Shown: positions 1-7,765, numbered from the stretch's first letter. The stretch: 10,977 nucleotides of DNA from Vulcanimicrobiia bacterium (GCA_024281135.1 JAMXLG010000409.1:1-10977); one strand, 5' to 3'. A program made the numbers and translations. The notes: generated by a model not told the origin, from the letters alone.

Positions 1-1780
1 CCGCGCCTTCGTCCGCACCTGCTCCGGCCGCTTCACCGTTGGGTGATGCGGACTTGTAGAGCAGCTCGGCCATCTTGTAGCTGGCCTGCTGCAGACGTTC
101 GATTGCGGGTTTGATCTCTTCGATCGTCCCGTTTTCGCTGACGCGCTTGAGATCGGCGAGCGCCGTTTCGACTTCGCCGCGCGCACCCGCGTCGAGTTTC
201 TCGCCGACTTCTTTGAGCGACTTCTCGGTCGAGTAGATGAGGCTCGATGCATTGTTGCGCACTTCGGCCTCTTCGCGTTTGGCTTTGTCAGCTGCAGATT
301 GCGCTTCCGCATCGCGAACCATCCGCTCGACTTCGTCTTTCGACAGATTGGTCGAGGCAGTGATCTGGATCTGCTGCTCTTTGCCGGTGCCGAGATCTTT
401 CGCGCTTACGTTCACGATGCCGTTGGCGTCGATGTTGAACGAGACTTCGATCTGCGGTACACCGCGCGGAGCCGGCGGAATGCCTTCGAGTCGGAACCGT
501 CCGAGCGTCTTATTGTCCCCGGCCATTGGGCGTTCGCCTTGAAGCACGTGGATGTCGACCGACGTTTGACCGTCTTCGGCAGTCGTGAAGATCTGCGACT
601 TCTTCGTCGGGATCGTCGTGTTGCGTTCGATGAGCGTCGTCATGACGCCGCCGAGCGTTTCGAGACCGAGCGAGAGCGGTGTAACGTCGAGCAGAACGAC
701 GTCGCGAACTTCACCTGCGAGCACGCCCGCTTGAATCGCAGCGCCGACCGCGACGACTTCGTCCGGATTGACGGTGAGATTCGGCTCTTTGCCCGTGAGC
801 TTCTTCACGAGTTCCTGGATGACGGGCATGCGAGTCGAACCGCCGACCATCACCACTTCATCGATCTGCGCGATGTCGATCTTCGCATCGGCGAGCGCGT
901 TCTTGAACGGCGCAATGCAGCGATCGGTAAGATCGGCCGTGAGCTCTTCGAACTTCGCACGCGTCAGCGTGATGTCGAGGTGCTTTGGACCCTCTTGATC
1001 TGCCGTGATGAACGGCAGATTAATCGACGTTTGCACGACCGACGAAAGCTCGATCTTCGCTTTTTCTGCGGCTTCCGTCAGACGCTGCATGGCCTGCTTG
1101 TCTTTGCTCAGGTCGATGCCTTGCTCTTTACGGAACTCGCCGACGAGCCAATCCACAACGCGACGGTCGTAGTCGTCACCGCCGAGATGCGTGTCGCCGT
1201 TGGTTGATTTGACTTCGAAAACGCCGTCGCCGACTTCGAGGATCGATACGTCGAACGTACCGCCGCCGAGGTCCCATACGAGGATCGTCTCATTGCCTTT
1301 TTTATCGAGGCCGTACGCGAGCGCTGCCGCGGTCGGCTCGTTGATGATGCGCAGCACGTCGAGACCGGCGATCTTGCCGGCGTCTTTGGTTGCTTGACGT
1401 TGCGCGTCGTTGAAATATGCGGGAACGGTGATGACCGCTTTGGTTACGCGTTCACCAAGATAGTTGCTCGCGTCGTTGACGAGCTTTTGCAGGATCATCG
1501 CGCTGATCTCTTGCGGCGTGTAATCCTTGCCGTCGATCTTGACGCGATAATCGCCTTCGCCCATGTGGCGTTTGATCGAAGCGATCGTGCGATCCGGATT
1601 CGTAATCGCCTGACGCTTCGCGAGTTGCCCCACGAGACGTTCACCGGTCTTCGTAAATGCGACGACCGATGGGGTCGTACGCGACCCTTCAGAGTTCGGA
1701 ATGACGACGGGCTGCGTGCCCTCCATCACGGCGACGACGGAATTGGTCGTGCCGAGGTCGATACCGACCACTTTTGCCAT
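1..1780 (-). CDS. dnaK: Chaperone DnaK (Hsp70), C-terminal end cut by window edge
   Basis: This is the ATP-dependent Hsp70 chaperone, which folds cytosolic proteins with DnaJ and GrpE. 593 codons are visible, starting with ATG at 1780; about 30-50 residues of the disordered tail lie beyond base 1. The nucleotide-binding domain shows the phosphate loop DLGTTNS (residues 8-14), [11 protein letters not shown] (147-157), DLGGGTFD (170-177) and VGGSTR (312-317). The linker [13 protein letters not shown] (360-372) leads to the substrate-binding domain, which contains [13 protein letters not shown] (408-420) and a helical lid ending in a Gly/Ala-rich tail. The segment after SIKRHMG (68-74) runs straight into [11 protein letters not shown], so the insert typical of proteobacterial DnaK is absent. 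The start is fixed by the conserved [12 protein letters not shown]. An AGAGGT ribosome site lies 10 bases upstream. No hrcA, grpE or dnaJ is visible upstream, so dnaK begins its own transcript; dnaJ could follow beyond the left edge. Confidence 0.98.
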   Translation of the reverse strand, partial: MAKVVGIDLGTTNSVVAVMEGTQPVVIPNSEGSRTTPSVVAFTKTGERLVGQLAKRQAITNPDRTIASIKRHMGEGDYRVKIDGKDYTPQEISAMILQKLVNDASNYLGERVTKAVITVPAYFNDAQRQATKDAGKIAGLDVLRIINEPTAAALAYGLDKKGNETILVWDLGGGTFDVSILEVGDGVFEVKSTNGDTHLGGDDYDRRVVDWLVGEFRKEQGIDLSKDKQAMQRLTEAAEKAKIELSSVVQTSINLPFITADQEGPKHLDITLTRAKFEELTADLTDRCIAPFKNALADAKIDIAQIDEVVMVGGSTRMPVIQELVKKLTGKEPNLTVNPDEVVAVGAAIQAGVLAGEVRDVVLLDVTPLSLGLETLGGVMTTLIERNTTIPTKKSQIFTTAEDGQTSVDIHVLQGERPMAGDNKTLGRFRLEGIPPAPRGVPQIEVSFNIDANGIVNVSAKDLGTGKEQQIQITASTNLSKDEVERMVRDAEAQSAADKAKREEAEVRNNASSLIYSTEKSLKEVGEKLDAGARGEVETALADLKRVSENGTIEEIKPAIERLQQASYKMAELLYKSASPNGEAAGAGADEGA

Positions 1781-1790
1781 TAAAAAAGTT

Positions 1791-1796
1791 ACCTCT
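1791..1796 (-). promoter_or_regulatory. Ribosome binding site of dnaK
   Basis: Read on the minus strand this is AGAGGT, ten bases before the dnaK ATG. The spacer is A/T-rich and ends in a run of T. The spacing is slightly long but usable, and it supports the canonical [12 protein letters not shown] start. Confidence 0.7.
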
Positions 1797-1805
1797 CTTC
1801 GAAAT

Positions 1806-1847
1806 TGCACCGAAGACCTGGACCAGCTATTCCTACCCACCGGTGCA
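1806..1847 (-). repeat. Inverted repeat in the dnaK leader (7-28-7)
   Basis: TGCACCG at 1806-1812 is the exact reverse complement of CGGTGCA at 1841-1847, with a 28-base spacer. If the dnaK transcript begins upstream of this, the leader could fold into a stem closing a large loop just before the ribosome site. The stem does not include the ribosome site itself, so a simple thermosensor is not shown. The match could be chance. Confidence 0.3.
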
Positions 1848-1958
1848 GTCGAGCCGAGGTATTCGCGGACCGAGGTAAGTCACGCGTCTACAACGATTCA
1901 GCGATGCTGCCGGGGGCCGGATGCGCCTTGCCGCTTACGGCCTTCCGCACGTTATGTA

Positions 1959-1982
1959 CCCGGACATCATACAACGTCCGGG
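1959..1982. repeat. Perfect inverted repeat upstream of dnaK (7-10-7), possible operator
   Basis: CCCGGAC (1959-1965) and GTCCGGG (1976-1982) are exact reverse complements separated by ATCATACAAC. On the minus strand the spacer contains TATGAT, a five-of-six match to a -10 box, about 180 bases before the dnaK start. A protein bound to the arms would cover this possible promoter. I see no good -35 box. The repeat is neither CIRCE (TTAGCACTC-N9-GAGTGCTAA, the HrcA site) nor the HspR repeat HAIR (CTTGAGT-N7-ACTCAAG), so if it controls dnaK the regulator is not one of those familiar types. Confidence 0.4.
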
Positions 1983-2033
1983 CCTGCTTTGTTTCCTTAG
2001 CTTTAACCTATGACACGGTCGTGGCACACCGGG

Positions 2034-2065
2034 TTGCAAAAGGAAGGGGCGGTTTTGCCGCCCCT
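2034..2065 (-). terminator. Rho-independent terminator of htrA
   Basis: On the minus strand, just after the htrA stop codon, AGGGGCGG and CCGCCCCT form an 8-base-pair GC-rich stem (2045-2065) around the loop CAAAA. It is followed by TTCCTTTTGC, a moderately T-rich tail. It sits 11 bases past the htrA stop and should end the htrA transcript before dnaK. Confidence 0.8.
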
Positions 2066-2075
2066 CGGGTTCAAT

Positions 2076-3281
2076 CTATGGGGTTTCCTGCGGATTGGGC
2101 TGGCCGTAGTCGGCGGGCCGTTCCTCGAGCGTGACCGCGACGAACTTCTTGACCCCCTGCGACCAGACGTTCAGCCGAAGCGTCTCACCCGGCTTCTTCG
2201 ACCCGATGTACTTGCTGAGGGCCGCGTTATCGTTGTAGTTCTTGCCGTCGACCGACAGGATCACGTCGCCCGGCTGAAGCCCGGCCTTGTCGGCGGGCGT
2301 TCCCGGCGCCACTTGGACGACCGCAACACCGCTCTGGCCGTTATAGCCGATCTGGTTCTTCAAGCCTTGCGTCAATTGCGCCAACCCTACGCCCGCAAAT
2401 GCGGTCCCAGTGCCTTGATGTACGCCCGGGTTCTTGATGAGCTGCGGGATGACGGTCTTCACGGTGTTTGACGGAATAGCAAAGCCAATGCCTTGCGCCT
2501 GCGCGTTCGTCAGCTGGTTCACGCCGATGACCTGGCCGTCGACGTCGATCAGCGGGCCGCCCGAGTTACCGGGGTTGATGGGCGCGGACGTTTGCAGGAG
2601 ACCTTTGAAATCGTAAACGCCCTGACCGCTTTCGGCTTGCACCTGTTCTTCGCGTTGGAATGCGGAGACGATACCGAGCGTTACGCTCTGCTTCAATTCG
2701 TACGGCTCGCCGATTGCAATCGCCCACTGTCCTTGCTCGAGTTTATCGGAATCAGCAAGGGGCAGCGGTGACGGAAGCTTCCCGTAATCGTCAACCTTGA
2801 TCACCGCAAGGTCAGCGCCAAGGTTCACGCCGACGACGTGCCCCGGTTTGCGATCGCCGTTTGCAAAGACGACCGTCAGATTCGAAATTCTGCCGCCGGT
2901 CGGCGGATTGACCACGTGCGCGTTCGTCACGATGTCGCCGTCGCTGTTATAAACAAATCCCGACCCCGACGCCTGGCCCCGATACGGCTGTTCCACACCC
3001 GGCCCCTGATTTCCGAAGAAAGGGCTAAGGGGAACGAACTGTTGGCCGTTGATCTGCTCGGTGATCGCGACGACCGACGCTTTGGTGCGTTTCACCGCGC
3101 TGACGATGCGATCTTGATCGCTTACTCCGCTGAGCGGAGCCGCAACAACAGCCGGCGGGGTATGATCCGGGCCGGCGACATTTGCGAAATGCGTGCTCGC
3201 GTAGAGCATCATCAAAAAGCTGCCGATGATTGCACCGACAAGGCCCACGATCACCGTGGGCATCACTCGATTCTTCACCAT
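2076..3281 (-). CDS. htrA: Membrane-anchored HtrA/Deg serine protease with one PDZ domain
   Basis: This 401-residue HtrA-family protease degrades or refolds damaged proteins outside the cytoplasmic membrane. One hydrophobic helix (about residues 8-28) anchors the N-terminus, followed by a Pro/Ala-rich linker. The trypsin-like domain carries the full triad: His122 in TNAHVV, Asp157 in GADLAVIKVD, and Ser240 in GNSGGPLI. A single C-terminal PDZ domain (about 295-388) contains GTPADKAGLQPGDVILSVDG. This anchored, one-PDZ layout resembles DegS and Bacillus HtrA rather than DegP, which has two PDZ domains. The ATG at 3281 has AGGAG only one base upstream, which is too close; the GTG at codon 2 or the ATG at codon 7 may be the real start. 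A -10 box lies upstream and a hairpin terminator follows. The gene begins 74 bases after the ABC ATPase stop, so read-through from the pump operon is possible. Confidence 0.95.
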   Translation of the reverse strand: MVKNRVMPTVIVGLVGAIIGSFLMMLYASTHFANVAGPDHTPPAVVAAPLSGVSDQDRIVSAVKRTKASVVAITEQINGQQFVPLSPFFGNQGPGVEQPYRGQASGSGFVYNSDGDIVTNAHVVNPPTGGRISNLTVVFANGDRKPGHVVGVNLGADLAVIKVDDYGKLPSPLPLADSDKLEQGQWAIAIGEPYELKQSVTLGIVSAFQREEQVQAESGQGVYDFKGLLQTSAPINPGNSGGPLIDVDGQVIGVNQLTNAQAQGIGFAIPSNTVKTVIPQLIKNPGVHQGTGTAFAGVGLAQLTQGLKNQIGYNGQSGVAVVQVAPGTPADKAGLQPGDVILSVDGKNYNDNAALSKYIGSKKPGETLRLNVWSQGVKKFVAVTLEERPADYGQPNPQETP

Positions 3282-3305
3282 TCTCCTAGCGTTGCGGGTG
3301 GTTCG

Positions 3306-3311
3306 ATTATA
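3306..3311 (-). promoter_or_regulatory. Probable -10 box of an htrA promoter
   Basis: On the minus strand this reads TATAAT, a perfect -10 consensus preceded by GGGTAC, inside the 74-base gap between the ATPase stop and htrA. No recognisable -35 hexamer lies 16-18 bases upstream, where the sequence is a GC-rich run. Transcription would start near base 3299 and give a leader of only about 18 bases before the annotated ATG. Confidence 0.55.
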
Positions 3312-3355
3312 GTACCCGTTACCTGTGCGCGCGCCCTGGGGTTACGCAGACTTCC

Positions 3356-4072
3356 TTAAGGTACGGTTAGAGACGACGGCTCGTCTGCGACGATGAGCCC
3401 ATCCAGGAGCCGGATAATGCGGCGGGCGTGTCGCGCCACCGCTTCGTCGTGGGTGACCATCAGGATAGTCCGTCCGCCCTCGTGGAGCTTGGCGAAGAGC
3501 GCCAAGATATCGGCGCTGGTTTTAGTATCGAGGTTTCCCGTCGGCTCGTCCGCAAGCAGCACGGCCGGATCGTTGATGAGCCCTCGTGCGATCGCAACCC
3601 GCTGCTGTTGGCCGCCGGAAAGTTCGCTCGGCCGGTGATGCGCGCGATCGCCCAGTCCGACTTCCTCGAGTACCGCTCTGGCGCGGCGTTGGCGTTCTCG
3701 TCCATTTATGCCGGCGTAAAACAGCGGAAGCGCGACGTTTTTCAAAGCATCGGTTCGCGCGAGCAAATTGAATCCTTGGAAAACGAAGCCGAGCTTCTTC
3801 AAACGAATTTCGGCGAGCGCGTTATCGTCGAGGTGCGAAACGTCCTCGCCGTCGAGTACGTAGGTGCCGCTCGTCGGGCGATCGAGGCACCCGATGATGT
3901 TCATGAGCGTCGACTTTCCCGATCCCGACGGTCCCATGATCGCAACGTACTCGCCGCGTTGCACGGTGAGATCGATGCCGTGCAACACCGGGACCTCCAG
4001 GGCGCCGTTCTTATACGTTTTCGTAATGGCGCGCAGCACGATCGCGTTGTGTAGCGGGTCGCCGTTATTCAT
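3356..4072 (-). CDS. ABC transporter ATPase, MacB/LolD/YknY type
   Basis: This 238-residue nucleotide-binding subunit should power the two permeases encoded just upstream. All ABC motifs are present: Walker A GPSGSGKST (47-55), Q-loop Gln99 in FVFQGFN, signature LSGGQQQRVAIARGL (151-165), Walker B VLLADEPTGNLD (171-182) with catalytic Glu176, and switch His208 in MVTHDE. The stretch LMNIIGCLDRPTSG after Walker A is typical of the MacB/LolD group. A longer reading frame opens at 4171, but its first 33 codons overlap the upstream permease and do not resemble the family. The ATG at 4072 has GAGG nine bases upstream and overlaps the permease stop by eight bases, which indicates translational coupling. 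In MacB proper this domain is fused to the permease; here it is a separate gene, as in LolD and YknY. Confidence 0.95.
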   Translation of the reverse strand: MNNGDPLHNAIVLRAITKTYKNGALEVPVLHGIDLTVQRGEYVAIMGPSGSGKSTLMNIIGCLDRPTSGTYVLDGEDVSHLDDNALAEIRLKKLGFVFQGFNLLARTDALKNVALPLFYAGINGRERQRRARAVLEEVGLGDRAHHRPSELSGGQQQRVAIARGLINDPAVLLADEPTGNLDTKTSADILALFAKLHEGGRTILMVTHDEAVARHARRIIRLLDGLIVADEPSSLTVP

Positions 4073-5264
4073 ATCGTAATGCCTCGATCGGATCGAGACG
4101 AGCGGCTCGATACGCGGGGTAGGTACCGAACAAAAGCACGACGACAACAGCGAATCCCGCTGCAATGCCAAACGCTTCGAGATACGGCAACGGAACGATC
4201 GTCCCGGTGAGATTCACGATGAAGAGGGTATTCACGAGCGCTCCAAGCCCCAAACCGATCGCCATTCCTGTGAAGCAGCCGACGCTGCACAGCAACAAGG
4301 CCTCAATGAAGAACTGCCACAGAATCTGGACGCGTTTTGCGCCAATCGCCTTGCGCACGCCGATCTCGCGTGTTCGCTCCACAACCGAGACAAGCATGAT
4401 GTTCATGATCCCGATGCCGGCCACGAGCAACGAAACGGCGCCGATGAGCGCTACGATCAGGGTCATGACGTTGAAGATGCCGTTGATGGCTCCTGTCACG
4501 GTCGATTTGTCGAACGTCTGATATTCGAGGCCGGCGGCGCCGCCGCGAAGCTCGCGCAGCTTTTGAATGACGGCGAGTTCTAGATTCGGAATGCTCTTTG
4601 CGTCGGGCGTGACGAATCGTGCCGCGAAGATCGTATCGCCGTGAACGTAGTTGCGCACGTACGTCGTCCACGGGATCGATACACCACCGCCGCCGAAGTT
4701 TTGATTGAGAAATCCGCGTTTGGGTTCGGTGAGAACGCCGACGATCAAGTAGCGCCGTGCGCCGACGTAGATGCTCTGGCCCGTCGGATCGCCGCCATCC
4801 GGAAAGAGTTTCTTGTATGCGTCGTTCGGTAGGACGCTCACGTCCGTTCCAAGCGCGACGTCTTGATCGTTGATACGGCGGCCGTAGAGCAGCGGAAGAT
4901 TGTTGAACGGAATAGCGCCTTCTGCGCCGATGCTTTCTCGCGCGCGGCTATGACCGGCGCGCACGAGATCCTGAAATTGTCCAAGGGGAAGCGCGTCGAC
5001 TATCCCCGGGATCTCGCGAAGCGCCGGAAGATCGGTCAGATGAATCGCTGCTTGCTGCGCGTTACGCTGCGTCGCATTCGGAAAGACGATGAACGTATTA
5101 TCCGCGAAGCTCCCGAGCGCGCCGTTCACCGCTCCGGCCATGCTGGTGCCCAATACCTGAATCGCAACGACGGCACCAACTCCGATGATCAATCCTAGGA
5201 TAGTGAGAATCGAGCGAACGGGATTAGCTGCGAGCACGCGCCACGCTTCTTCGAAGTACATCAT
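4065..5264 (-). CDS. MacB-like ABC permease (FtsX fold), second of the pair
   Basis: This 399-residue inner-membrane permease has the MacB topology. One helix (about 17-40) is followed by a large periplasmic domain (about 41-262), then three helices (about 266-293, 318-347, 362-384). The conserved cytoplasmic stretch ERTREIGVRKAIGAK (297-311) couples to the ATPase, and the C-terminus is RLDPIEALRYE. There is no fused ATPase domain. ATG ATG at the start overlaps the previous permease's stop as ATGA, with GAGG ten bases upstream. It has the same length as its neighbour, but the periplasmic domains differ widely, so the two are likely non-interchangeable halves of a heterodimer. The glycine run GGGG (191-194) lies in the periplasmic domain. 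Confidence 0.93.
   Translation of the reverse strand: MMYFEEAWRVLAANPVRSILTILGLIIGVGAVVAIQVLGTSMAGAVNGALGSFADNTFIVFPNATQRNAQQAAIHLTDLPALREIPGIVDALPLGQFQDLVRAGHSRARESIGAEGAIPFNNLPLLYGRRINDQDVALGTDVSVLPNDAYKKLFPDGGDPTGQSIYVGARRYLIVGVLTEPKRGFLNQNFGGGGVSIPWTTYVRNYVHGDTIFAARFVTPDAKSIPNLELAVIQKLRELRGGAAGLEYQTFDKSTVTGAINGIFNVMTLIVALIGAVSLLVAGIGIMNIMLVSVVERTREIGVRKAIGAKRVQILWQFFIEALLLCSVGCFTGMAIGLGLGALVNTLFIVNLTGTIVPLPYLEAFGIAAGFAVVVVLLFGTYPAYRAARLDPIEALRYE
4082..4085 (-). promoter_or_regulatory. Ribosome site for the ATPase inside the permease DPIEAL codons
   Basis: GAGG on the minus strand lies nine bases before the ATPase ATG at 4072. It falls within the codons for Ile-Glu-Ala of the permease's conserved C-terminal motif. 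It decides the ATPase start and implies translation coupled to the end of the permease. Confidence 0.65.
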
Positions 5265-6460
5265 GAGCGAAGTGCCTCGATCGGATCCATTCGTGCTGCG
5301 CGAAGCGCCGGATACGAGCCAAAAACGGTTCCGACGAGCAATGAGAACGTCAACGCGATGCTCACGATAAGCAGATAGGGGATCAGCAGCGTACCGAGCT
5401 GTTTGCTCAAAAGGTTCGCCGCTCCGACCGTGAAGAGAATTCCGATCAACATTCCGGTAAGGCCGCCGCCGAGCGATAGTATCACGGCTTCCATCAGGAA
5501 CTGCGTCATGATGTCGCCGCGGCTCGCACCGATCGACTTGCGAATGCCGATCTCCCGCGTGCGTTCGGTAACGGAGACCAGCATGATGTTCATGATTCCG
5601 ATGCCCGCGACAACGAGTGCCACGCCGCCGATCGCGGAAAGAGCAATGCCGACGATGTTGAGCACGTTGTCGAAGATTTGCAATTGTTCTGCTCCGTTTT
5701 GCGTCTTATACTGCGCGCGATCGCCGTGGATGTGTTGCAGGGCTTCGATCGCCCCTTGACCCGCCGCGTCGCCGCCGAGCGGATCGCTCGGATAGACCAG
5801 AAGGAGGTCGGGAGGCGTGTTCGGTGCGATGTTGTTGCGATAGCTCGTGTACGGGATAATCACCGTCGAACTTCCCGCGATGCTGTTGAAGAACGACCCC
5901 TTGATGTTGGCGTAAACGCCCGTGACCTCATAGCGGCCGCCGTTGATGCGTAGGAATTGTCCGACGGCCGGCTGATCGCCGAAAAACTCCTGCGCGACGT
6001 CTTGCGTGATGACCGCGACTCGCGCTGCGCCGTCGACCTCATCTGACGTAAATTTGTGCCCTTCCGACATCGCGAGGCCGTCGGTGTGATAGCTGCCGTC
6101 TTGCTGAACCACGATGTGGTCGATCTTGCCGTTTGCGGAAATTTCGTAGACCTTTTGCCACAGAGGCAGCACTTCGCTAACGCGGTCACCGAGATACGCT
6201 CGAATGTACGCGAGATCGCGGAAATGAATCTGCGCTCGCTCGGGATAGTCTTGCGCCGGATCGACCAAAATGACCACGGGCTCCTGACCAAACGACGCGA
6301 AGGTCGACGCGATACCGCTGGTTGCTGCTTTGCTAATGCCGAAGACCGTAATGATCGATGCGCTGCCGATGATCATGCCGAGCATCGTCAACGCCGAGCG
6401 AACGCGATTGCGCCACAGCGAAGCGAGCGCCTCGCCGAGATACGCGAGAAGGCGTCTCAC
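5261..6460 (-). CDS. MacB-like ABC permease (FtsX fold), first of the pair
   Basis: This 399-residue permease has the same plan as the next gene: a first helix (about 22-42), a periplasmic domain (about 43-262), then three helices (about 266-296, 320-350, 360-384). The coupling motif TERTREIGIRKSIGAS spans residues 298-313 and the end is RMDPIEALRS. Such permeases do not carry substrate through the inner membrane in the MacB model; they drive a periplasmic domain that pushes substrate into TolC. The start is GTG at 6460, overlapping the adaptor stop as GTGA, with no clear ribosome site, so translation probably depends on coupling to the adaptor. Outside the first helix, the coupling stretch and the tail, similarity to its partner is low. 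Duplication, if it occurred, is therefore old. Confidence 0.93.
   Translation of the reverse strand: MRRLLAYLGEALASLWRNRVRSALTMLGMIIGSASIITVFGISKAATSGIASTFASFGQEPVVILVDPAQDYPERAQIHFRDLAYIRAYLGDRVSEVLPLWQKVYEISANGKIDHIVVQQDGSYHTDGLAMSEGHKFTSDEVDGAARVAVITQDVAQEFFGDQPAVGQFLRINGGRYEVTGVYANIKGSFFNSIAGSSTVIIPYTSYRNNIAPNTPPDLLLVYPSDPLGGDAAGQGAIEALQHIHGDRAQYKTQNGAEQLQIFDNVLNIVGIALSAIGGVALVVAGIGIMNIMLVSVTERTREIGIRKSIGASRGDIMTQFLMEAVILSLGGGLTGMLIGILFTVGAANLLSKQLGTLLIPYLLIVSIALTFSLLVGTVFGSYPALRAARMDPIEALRS
5275..5278 (-). promoter_or_regulatory. Ribosome site for the second permease inside the first permease's DPIEAL codons
   Basis: GAGG on the minus strand lies ten bases before the ATG at 5264, within the Ile-Glu-Ala codons of the upstream permease. 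The 15 bases at 5273-5287 are identical to those at 4080-4094, so both junctions use the same coding-plus-initiation sequence. Confidence 0.65.
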
Positions 6461-7764
6461 GTGGTCGTCGCCATCGGCGATGCCGACGGCAAGGGGGTTA
6501 CATTGGCGCCGTTCTTTAGGTTCGGCGCACTTGCTGCGCTCTGATTGACGATGACGTCGCCGGGCACGAGACCCGAAGAGACGATCGACTGCGCATCGCC
6601 GCGGCGGGCAATCGTGATGTAGCGTTTTGCCGCTTTGCCATTCGAAACGACGTAGACATACGAGCGGCTTCCATCCCGATTGATCGCGGTGTTGTCGATC
6701 GTGAGGGCATGCGGAATATCGGTCGTGAGAATGTCCACGTCGACCGTCATTCCGTCCTTGAGAAAATCAGGCAACCGTGAAAGCGCGATCGACGTCAGAA
6801 TCTGCTTCGCGGTGCTCGTCGTGTCAGTCGATTTTTCAGCTACCGGCGCAATGCTCGCGACATATCCGGGAATCGTTTTGCCCGGAAAGTCTTGACCGGT
6901 GATGTTCGCGCGCTGTCCGACGCGAACGTTGATGATGTCTTGCTCGTCCACTTCCGCCTTAACAACGTACCCTTCACCGGGGGCGAGCGTAAAGAGTGCC
7001 TGACCCTGGGTAACCGGGTCGCCCGGCTGGAGGGAACGGAGCTGATCGTTCGTTTCGGGTGTTACCGTTTGAACGATACCGGAGAACGGCGCCGTGATGC
7101 GCGTAAAGGCAAGTTGTTGCTGATTCTGGGAGTTCAGAATCCGGGCTTTGTCCGCGGCCGCTTGCGCGGCTTGCACGCTGTTCACACCGTATCCGGAAAC
7201 TGCGCCGAGTTTGAGCTGCTGCACGGCTTGATCGTACGCGACTTGCGCCTGATCGAGTTTTGCTTTGTCGGCATCAACCGTCGTGCGAGCGATCGCGCGC
7301 TGTTTCAGAAGCGCTATGTCCGCATTATAGATGCGGCGCGCTTCGGCGAGCGCCGACTGCTGCGTCTCGACTTGCCCTTGATACTGCACCTTCGCGTTGC
7401 GCTCGTCCACGCGTGCCGTCGAGACGTTCGCGACGGAGTTCGAATAGTCGGCCTGCGCACCGGCGGCATTGTATTGTAAGGTCGGATTGTCGATCGTAGC
7501 GAGAAGCTCGCCGGCGCTGACCCGATCTCCCGCCTTCACGTAGATCGTTCCGATGTTCCCAGCCACGAGCGTCGGAATCGTTACGGTGCGCGGCCGTTGC
7601 ACGACGCCGTTTTCAGGCAGCTTGACGGTGAAGGAACGATAAGCGACTTTCTGCATCTTCACCGGCACCGGTGCATCGCCGCTGCGGCGGGAGCTGAGGA
7701 GCGCGAGACCGACGACGGCGACTAGCGCGATGAGAATGATGACGGTGTTGCGGGTGCGCTTCAT
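6457..7764 (-). CDS. MacA/HlyD-family periplasmic adaptor (membrane fusion protein)
   Basis: This 435-residue adaptor bridges the inner-membrane ABC pump to the outer-membrane channel. Residues 1-6 are basic (MKRTRN) and a single helix spans about 7-24, so it is anchored and not a lipoprotein. The split biotinyl-lipoyl domain appears as AGNIGTIYVKAGDRVSAGELL (from 68) and ITAPFSGIVQTV with GDPVTQGQALFTL (223-260). Between them, residues 98-220 form the Gln/Ala-rich helical hairpin expected to meet TolC. A beta-barrel and membrane-proximal domain follow, and the tail is Ser/Pro/Thr-rich. The start is ATG at 7764 with GAGG five bases upstream, 15 bases after the tolC-like stop. It overlaps the next permease by four bases. 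The family is clear; the symbol macA is withheld because the pump composition differs from MacAB. Confidence 0.93.
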   Translation of the reverse strand: MKRTRNTVIILIALVAVVGLALLSSRRSGDAPVPVKMQKVAYRSFTVKLPENGVVQRPRTVTIPTLVAGNIGTIYVKAGDRVSAGELLATIDNPTLQYNAAGAQADYSNSVANVSTARVDERNAKVQYQGQVETQQSALAEARRIYNADIALLKQRAIARTTVDADKAKLDQAQVAYDQAVQQLKLGAVSGYGVNSVQAAQAAADKARILNSQNQQQLAFTRITAPFSGIVQTVTPETNDQLRSLQPGDPVTQGQALFTLAPGEGYVVKAEVDEQDIINVRVGQRANITGQDFPGKTIPGYVASIAPVAEKSTDTTSTAKQILTSIALSRLPDFLKDGMTVDVDILTTDIPHALTIDNTAINRDGSRSYVYVVSNGKAAKRYITIARRGDAQSIVSSGLVPGDVIVNQSAASAPNLKNGANVTPLPSASPMATTT

Positions 7765-7765
7765 T

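Noticed and set aside
299..1207. A 302-codon open frame on the plus strand
   Set aside because: It lies wholly opposite dnaK, whose protein is conserved throughout. Its translation is arginine- and aspartate-rich without any recognisable domain, and long antisense frames are a known by-product of Hsp70 codon use.
1781..2075. CIRCE, HAIR or sigma-32 type heat-shock signal before dnaK
   Set aside because: I searched the gap for TTAGCACTC/GAGTGCTAA, CTTGAGT/ACTCAAG and CTTGAA-N14-CCCCAT and found none.
3428..4054. A 208-codon plus-strand open frame
   Set aside because: It is antisense to the ATPase, which shows every ABC motif; the product is low-complexity and has no ribosome site of note.
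4073..4171. Upstream extension of the ATPase to 4171
   Set aside because: The extra 33 residues are not family-like and overlap the permease by over 100 bases, while the ATG at 4072 has a well-placed GAGG and a coupled overlap.
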